Assembly: GCA_020846695.1 (NCBI GenBank)
Contig: JADLDM010000042.1
Coordinates: 1-33,664, forward strand
Origin: a bacterium
GTDB lineage: Bacteria; Electryoneota; RPQS01
Direction: 5' to 3'
DNA: 33,664 nucleotides
In this document: positions 29,674 through 33,664 of the stretch, in pieces
Numbering within the stretch: position 1 is the first letter of the stretch
Layout of the letters: every line of letters starts with the position of its first letter
The notes under the pieces: model-generated
Databases searched by the model: none
What the model was told of the DNA's origin: nothing
The model's input: only the letters and a program-made list of their open reading frames with translations
Translations under genes and position numbers: made by a program

Positions 29674-30825
29674 ATGAAGATTGGATACGTGCATAGCCGC
29701 GCCTTTCCTGCGGTGGACGCGAACGTGGTGCAAGTCGTTCAGATGTGCCGCGCGTTTGCGTCGCTTGGGCATCGGGTGACGCTGTTCATTCCGCGTCGCG
29801 AGGAATTTGCAAGCGATTCAGACGCGATGGCGCGGGCTCGCGAGTTGTTTGGTGATGCGCTTGGTTTCGAGGTTGTGTTCGTGCCGAGACGGAAGTTCTT
29901 CGGTCGCCTTGAAGTTCTGGGCAGTGTGCGCGGCACGTTGAACGCGATTCGAGAGCATCCGCAGGATTTGATTTACAGCAGGAATCCATGGTCGGTTGCC
30001 TTTCTTCCGCGTTCGGGGACTCCGTTTATCTGGGAAGCTCATGAGGAGCAGGTTCACAAGCGCTCGGCGTTTCTCGGAGGTTTGCTGCGGAATTTGATCG
30101 TGCGCACGTCGCGAAAATCGCAGATGGTGAAGTTGGTTGCAATTTCCGAGGCGCTTGCAGAAGTTTGGGAGAAATTCGGGGTTCCGAAAGAGAAGTTGGT
30201 TGCGGCGCACGACGCGGTGGATTTGGCGATGTTTGCCAAGCCGCTTGAGCGGAGCGCGGCTCGCTTGCAGCTCGGCATCGCCGGGAGCAAACAAATTGTG
30301 GTTTACACGGGCGCGTTGAAGTCGGATCGCGGAATAGAGATGATTTTGGAATCCGCGCGGAGGATTTGTGAGGCGGAATTCTACGTTGTGGGCGGCAGCG
30401 AAGAAGAGCTTGCGCATTGGATACGAGAAGCTGAGAAGATGAACTTGCAGAATGTTCATTTTCCCGGCAGAGTTGCGCATCGCGACATTCCGCTCTGGCT
30501 TTCGGCTGCGGATGTGTTGTTGATGATGTGGACGTGGCGCGTTCCGACGATACGCGTGTGTTCTCCGATGAAGCTGTTTGAGTATATGGCGGCAAGTCGG
30601 GTGATTGTCGGGCCGGCCTTTCCGACGGTGCTTGAAGTGCTTGATGAGGGCCGTGACGCCATTCTATTCAAGCCGGATGATATGAACGAGATGGAGCGTG
30701 CGCTGCGCGAAGGATTGAAGGTGAGCGATGATCCTTTGATGCCTGCGCGCGCATTGGACAAAGTTTCGCGTGACTACACGTGGGAAGCGCGATGCAGGAA
30801 GATACTTGATTCACTAAAGCGATGA
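29674..30825 (+). CDS. Glycosyltransferase, GT4-like (GT-B fold)
   Basis: A 383-residue GT-B protein. The N-terminal Rossmann half has HSRAFPAVDANVVQVVQMCRA and LASLGHRVTLF-type phrases (residues 5-40). The C-terminal half has VVYTGALKSDRGIEMILESA (209-228), FYVVGGSEEE, VHFPGRVAHRDIPLWLSAADVLLM and SPMKLFEYMAASRVIV (297-312), whose Glu303 sits where the EX7E-type donor-binding glutamate is found. It should transfer a sugar from a nucleotide donor to an envelope glycan; donor and acceptor are unknown. The start at 29674 has no Shine-Dalgarno and a candidate -10 box ends only 6 bases upstream, so the message may be leaderless. It overlaps the MscS gene by 4 bases (ATGA). Confidence 0.9.
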   Translation: MKIGYVHSRAFPAVDANVVQVVQMCRAFASLGHRVTLFIPRREEFASDSDAMARARELFGDALGFEVVFVPRRKFFGRLEVLGSVRGTLNAIREHPQDLIYSRNPWSVAFLPRSGTPFIWEAHEEQVHKRSAFLGGLLRNLIVRTSRKSQMVKLVAISEALAEVWEKFGVPKEKLVAAHDAVDLAMFAKPLERSAARLQLGIAGSKQIVVYTGALKSDRGIEMILESARRICEAEFYVVGGSEEELAHWIREAEKMNLQNVHFPGRVAHRDIPLWLSAADVLLMMWTWRVPTIRVCSPMKLFEYMAASRVIVGPAFPTVLEVLDEGRDAILFKPDDMNEMERALREGLKVSDDPLMPARALDKVSRDYTWEARCRKILDSLKR

Positions 30826-31877
30826 TCCCCTTGGACGATAAACTGTTTGGCGCCACGCTTGAGCAGTGGCTGCTGGCCATCGCGGCCTTGCTTGGCGGCT
30901 GGCTGCTGAAGACGCTTTCTTGGTGGTTTCTGAAGCGCATGACGCACTTCGCTCAGAAGACGGACAGCGAAGTGGACGACATTATTCTGCACGCGGTTCG
31001 CATTCCCGTGGGCTGGCTATGCTTCTTTCTCGGTTTGTGGGGGGCGCTGACGATTTTGCCGCTTCCGTCGAAGCCTGTGGACGTGGATCGCTTCGTGTTC
31101 CAGTTCATGAAGTCGGCGACGATTTTTGTGGGCTTCTGGATGTTCGTGCGGCTGGTCAACGGTTTTGGTCTTGCAATCGAACGCGGGGCGCGCGAGAGAA
31201 GTCCGGGCACGGCGGGATTTGTTCCGGTTGCGCGCAAGACCGTGATCGTGATCATGTGGATGATTGCGGTCTTGATGGCATTGCAGAATTTAGGCTATTC
31301 GGTCACGTCGCTCTTGGCGGGAATCGGTTTGGGCGGCATGGCGCTCGCGCTTGCGGCAAAGGACACGCTCGCGAACATGTTCGGGAGTCTGGTGATCTTT
31401 ATTGATCGGTCGTTTGTGGTGGGGGATTGGGTGAAAGTAGGAGGGATTGAAGGGATTGTCGAAGAAGTGACCTTACGCGTGACGCGCGTACGGACATTCG
31501 AGCGCACGCAGATCACGATTCCGAACAGCGATTTGACGACCAAACCGATTGAAAATTTTACGCGGATGGAAAAGCGGCGCATCAAGTTTTCGATCAATGT
31601 GCCCTACGAAACTCCTTCGGAGAAGGTGGAGGAAGCGGTGAGCAGGATTCGCGCGCTGTTAGATGCGAACGAATATCTCGGCAAGGAACTTCAGCAGGTC
31701 TATCTCTCCGAGCTTGGCGCGGCGAGTCTGAGCATCTCAGTCTTGTGCTTCACGAAAACGAGTGACGCAGACGAGTTCATGCGCATTCGTCATGAGGTGC
31801 TGCTTGGGGTCAAACGCGAGTTTGAGACTCTCGGTATTCAGTTTGCGCTGCCGCTGGGAACGCCGCCGTTGAAATAA
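30822..31877 (+). CDS. Small-conductance mechanosensitive channel, MscS family
   Basis: A 351-residue channel protein. Four predicted membrane helices (about 14-34, 58-79, 93-113, 139-155) precede the pore helix SLLAGIGLGGMALALAAKD (163-181). The MscS beta-domain follows: FIDRSFVVGDWVKVGGIEG, VEEVTLRVTRVRTFE, TIPNSDLTTKPIENFTR. A C-terminal alpha/beta domain completes the family plan. It has one more helix than E. coli MscS and lacks the large periplasmic domain of MscK. The channel releases solutes on hypo-osmotic shock. It is coupled to the glycosyltransferase by an ATGA overlap and ends 66 bases from a convergent gene with a shared terminator between them. Confidence 0.95.
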   Translation: MIPLDDKLFGATLEQWLLAIAALLGGWLLKTLSWWFLKRMTHFAQKTDSEVDDIILHAVRIPVGWLCFFLGLWGALTILPLPSKPVDVDRFVFQFMKSATIFVGFWMFVRLVNGFGLAIERGARERSPGTAGFVPVARKTVIVIMWMIAVLMALQNLGYSVTSLLAGIGLGGMALALAAKDTLANMFGSLVIFIDRSFVVGDWVKVGGIEGIVEEVTLRVTRVRTFERTQITIPNSDLTTKPIENFTRMEKRRIKFSINVPYETPSEKVEEAVSRIRALLDANEYLGKELQQVYLSELGAASLSISVLCFTKTSDADEFMRIRHEVLLGVKREFETLGIQFALPLGTPPLK

Positions 31878-31896
31878 ATCCTACGTATACCAGCAG

Positions 31897-31926
31897 AAAA
31901 GGCCGCCCGCAATGGACGGCCCTTTT
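31897..31926. terminator. Bidirectional terminator between mscS and the convergent T9SS gene
   Basis: AAAAGG-CCGCCC and GGACGG-CCCTTTT arms around a short loop, with A run on the left and T run on the right. It can serve the plus-strand MscS gene and the minus-strand T9SS gene alike. Confidence 0.75.
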
Positions 31927-31943
31927 GGTTGGGTTGAATCGGA

Positions 31944-33664
31944 TTACTTCATCAGCACGAGCTTTTGCACGGCGGAATGCTGTCCGCTTTGCAGACGCGC
32001 GAAGTAGAGACCGGAAGCGAGGCTGCTTGCGTCGAATCTTGCGCTGTGCGTGCCCGCTTCGAGAGTCCGGTCAATCAGTGTGGCGACTTCGCGTCCCACG
32101 ATGTCATAGACTTTCAGCGTGGTTGCGGCGCTCTTCGCGAGGTCGAAGCGCAAGTCGGTCGAAGGATTAAACGGATTCGGATAGGCGGCATGAAGCGCGA
32201 AGGCTGTGGGCAATGCAACAGGCTCATCGGATCCGAGGAATCCGTCGGGAGGCGTGGTCGTGAAGCGAATAGCTTTGCCTGCAACCAATGGCGATGCGGA
32301 AGGTACATACGTTTCCGCATAGGAGAGTCCCAGGCCGATCAAGTGCGGCTCGTTCTGAATTCCGACGGTGGAGAAATTGGTGCTGGCACCTGCGTCGTGA
32401 ACGTCGTTGTAAAGACAGAGAATGTCGTCATCGCCTTCGTTATCAAATTCGAGCACGAGTTGGAAGACGCAGTAGTCGTCATTGATTTGACCGTTGACCA
32501 TGCCGCCGTTGTTGAGCGTGCGCCATTGGATAATATAACGATTGGCTTCCGCGCGCGTGAAGAGATTGAAATCGAGGTAGTCGTTGGGATATTCCGTGTC
32601 TGCGGGAGAAATCAGGTCATCCCAATAGGGGCAGATCATTGCGGGCGGGCCAATGGGCGAGGGGATTTCCCAGTTACGGAACTCTGGAATCGTCGCCGTT
32701 CCGAAGGAGAGCCAGCCATTGGAGCAGATGTAGGCTGAAGAGTATGTTTCACCATAGAAGGTGAAGGGCTGCGGAAGCGTCACTTGGAAATGCGAATCGT
32801 CATTGACGACGTGCACTTCGCCGCCGCCACCTCCGAACTCGGGATCGAGTTCCTGCCACGTGTAAGAGGGAGTTGCGGTGTAGCCCAAATCGGTATCTTC
32901 GTAGGCGTAGTATCCGTATTCGTCCGGTCCGGAGGGAACGTTGGGAGTAACTTCACCTGCCACGAAGAGCCGAACAGTCGTCGCGAAATCCGCTCCATTC
33001 CAGTTGAAGCCAAGGCGCAAAGCGATTTGACGGCCCGGTGTGACGCCGTTGGCAAGCGTTGCGGAGAAGGTTGTGTTACTGGTAACCGTCTCACCGACGC
33101 CGACGTTGGTCCACGTCACGGAGTTGTCGGGGAAGGTAATCGAGTTGTCGAAGCTATAGACCGTTGCGGAGAGATTGCTTGCCGCAACTTCGCCGAGGTT
33201 CTTGATGGCGACTGCGATGTTAGCTGTTTCACCGGGGGACAGGAACCCGTCGGCATCCTGCACGAGGAAAGCGATGATCTGCGGTTCGGGTGCCGCAAGC
33301 GTGAAATGGAAGTCGCGCTCTTCGATATGAAATCCATTGTTGAAGGCCAGTCGAATCACGGCCTCTTGATTTCTCCAGTTTTCAGCGGAAGCGTGGAGCG
33401 TGATGGGCGTCGCGGTTTCCTGCGCACCGGGTTCAATGTTGTTAACGGTCGCATCGCCTGAGACCACAGAGAGGAAATCGCTCAGGCTTGTTGTTGCAAT
33501 GCTGAAGGGCGTGGCAGCCGTTCCGCGATTCGCGACTGTGAAGGTCAACGAAAATGATTCGCCGGGGTTAGGCAGGTTGTCATCTCCCGCAGTGTAGGAG
33601 ACAGCCGTGATCTGGGGATCGTTGGTCAGCGTGTTCACTGCGATGTCGAATTGGCGCAGGAAAT
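31944..33664 (-). CDS. T9SS cargo protein, C-terminal part (5' end outside window)
   Basis: The reading frame is open to the window edge; 572 residues are visible. A GTG at 33638 could be read as a start, but the frame continues upstream as FLRQFDIA, so the gene is almost certainly longer. Visible domains are two CARDB-like repeats (phrases AGDDNLPNPGESFSLTFTV and DADGFLSPGETANIAVAIKN), then a block starting PDEYGYYAYEDTD with YICSNGWLSFG, FRNWEIPSP and PYWDDL, and a T9SS sorting domain (AYPNPFNPSTDLRFDLAKS to the end). The middle block is clearly paralogous to residues 911-1140 of the C25 protein upstream. The missing N-terminus is probably another C25 or other secreted peptidase domain, by analogy. 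Confidence 0.92.
   Translation of the reverse strand, partial: FLRQFDIAVNTLTNDPQITAVSYTAGDDNLPNPGESFSLTFTVANRGTAATPFSIATTSLSDFLSVVSGDATVNNIEPGAQETATPITLHASAENWRNQEAVIRLAFNNGFHIEERDFHFTLAAPEPQIIAFLVQDADGFLSPGETANIAVAIKNLGEVAASNLSATVYSFDNSITFPDNSVTWTNVGVGETVTSNTTFSATLANGVTPGRQIALRLGFNWNGADFATTVRLFVAGEVTPNVPSGPDEYGYYAYEDTDLGYTATPSYTWQELDPEFGGGGGEVHVVNDDSHFQVTLPQPFTFYGETYSSAYICSNGWLSFGTATIPEFRNWEIPSPIGPPAMICPYWDDLISPADTEYPNDYLDFNLFTRAEANRYIIQWRTLNNGGMVNGQINDDYCVFQLVLEFDNEGDDDILCLYNDVHDAGASTNFSTVGIQNEPHLIGLGLSYAETYVPSASPLVAGKAIRFTTTPPDGFLGSDEPVALPTAFALHAAYPNPFNPSTDLRFDLAKSAATTLKVYDIVGREVATLIDRTLEAGTHSARFDASSLASGLYFARLQSGQHSAVQKLVLMK

Overview
The window comes from a Gram-negative bacterium, most likely a lineage of the FCB superphylum. 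Two large secreted proteins end in a type IX secretion (T9SS) sorting domain of the YPNPFNPST type. The IspH sequence reads like the Bacteroidota-type variant. There is a complete Tol-Pal system, which implies an outer membrane. A more exact placement is not possible from sequence reading alone. I count 31 protein-coding regions (one cut by the right edge, one a doubtful 47-codon ORF) and see no tRNA, rRNA, CRISPR array or transposase.

Layout. 1-1260 (+): an FtsB-like membrane protein and a DUF502 protein, each followed by a similar module of a GTAG-headed palindrome plus an intrinsic terminator. 1187-1621: a long gene-free stretch with four adjacent inverted repeats and a near-consensus promoter with no gene behind it. 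1622-2683 (-): an AI-2E family permease. 2790-7377 (-): the Tol-Pal operon in the order tolQ-tolR-tolA/tonB-tolB-pal-cpoB, behind a near-consensus promoter. 7485-10447 (-): two small uncharacterised proteins, an IscA/HesB-type Fe-S protein, lipoyl synthase and a DUF3883 nuclease-like protein. 10543-12156 (-): a secreted Asp-box (sialidase-like) protein. 12269-20386 (-): one long tightly packed operon ispG-cupin-FNR-nfu-resB-ccsA-dxs-ispH, with a near-consensus promoter in front of ispG. 20625-24286 (+): spmA-spmB and an S9 peptidase. 24559-29574 (+): a 1671-residue gingipain-like (C25) T9SS protein. 29674-31877 (+): a glycosyltransferase and an MscS channel. 31944-33664 (-): the C-terminal part of another T9SS protein that resembles the middle and end of the C25 protein.

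How the genes fit together. The long minus-strand operon holds three MEP-pathway genes (dxs, ispG, ispH). IspG and IspH are 4Fe-4S enzymes that need reductant. The same operon carries an Nfu-type Fe-S scaffold and a ferredoxin-NADP reductase-like flavoprotein, and also System II cytochrome c maturation (ResB/CcsA). The Fe-S theme continues with the IscA-like protein and LipA further along the same strand. The rest is envelope-centred: Tol-Pal, MscS, glycosyltransferase, and T9SS cargo.

Expression signals. Six candidate promoters share a TTGNNN-N17-TANNTT shape with exactly 17 bp spacing. The best three read TTGAC(A/T)-N17-TATATT. Several starts are TTG or GTG. Non-coding DNA is rich in short palindromes: a GTAG/CTAG-headed REP-like family (seven clear copies) and a triloop hairpin family (CTT-NNC-AAG core). 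These are the least explained parts of the window.
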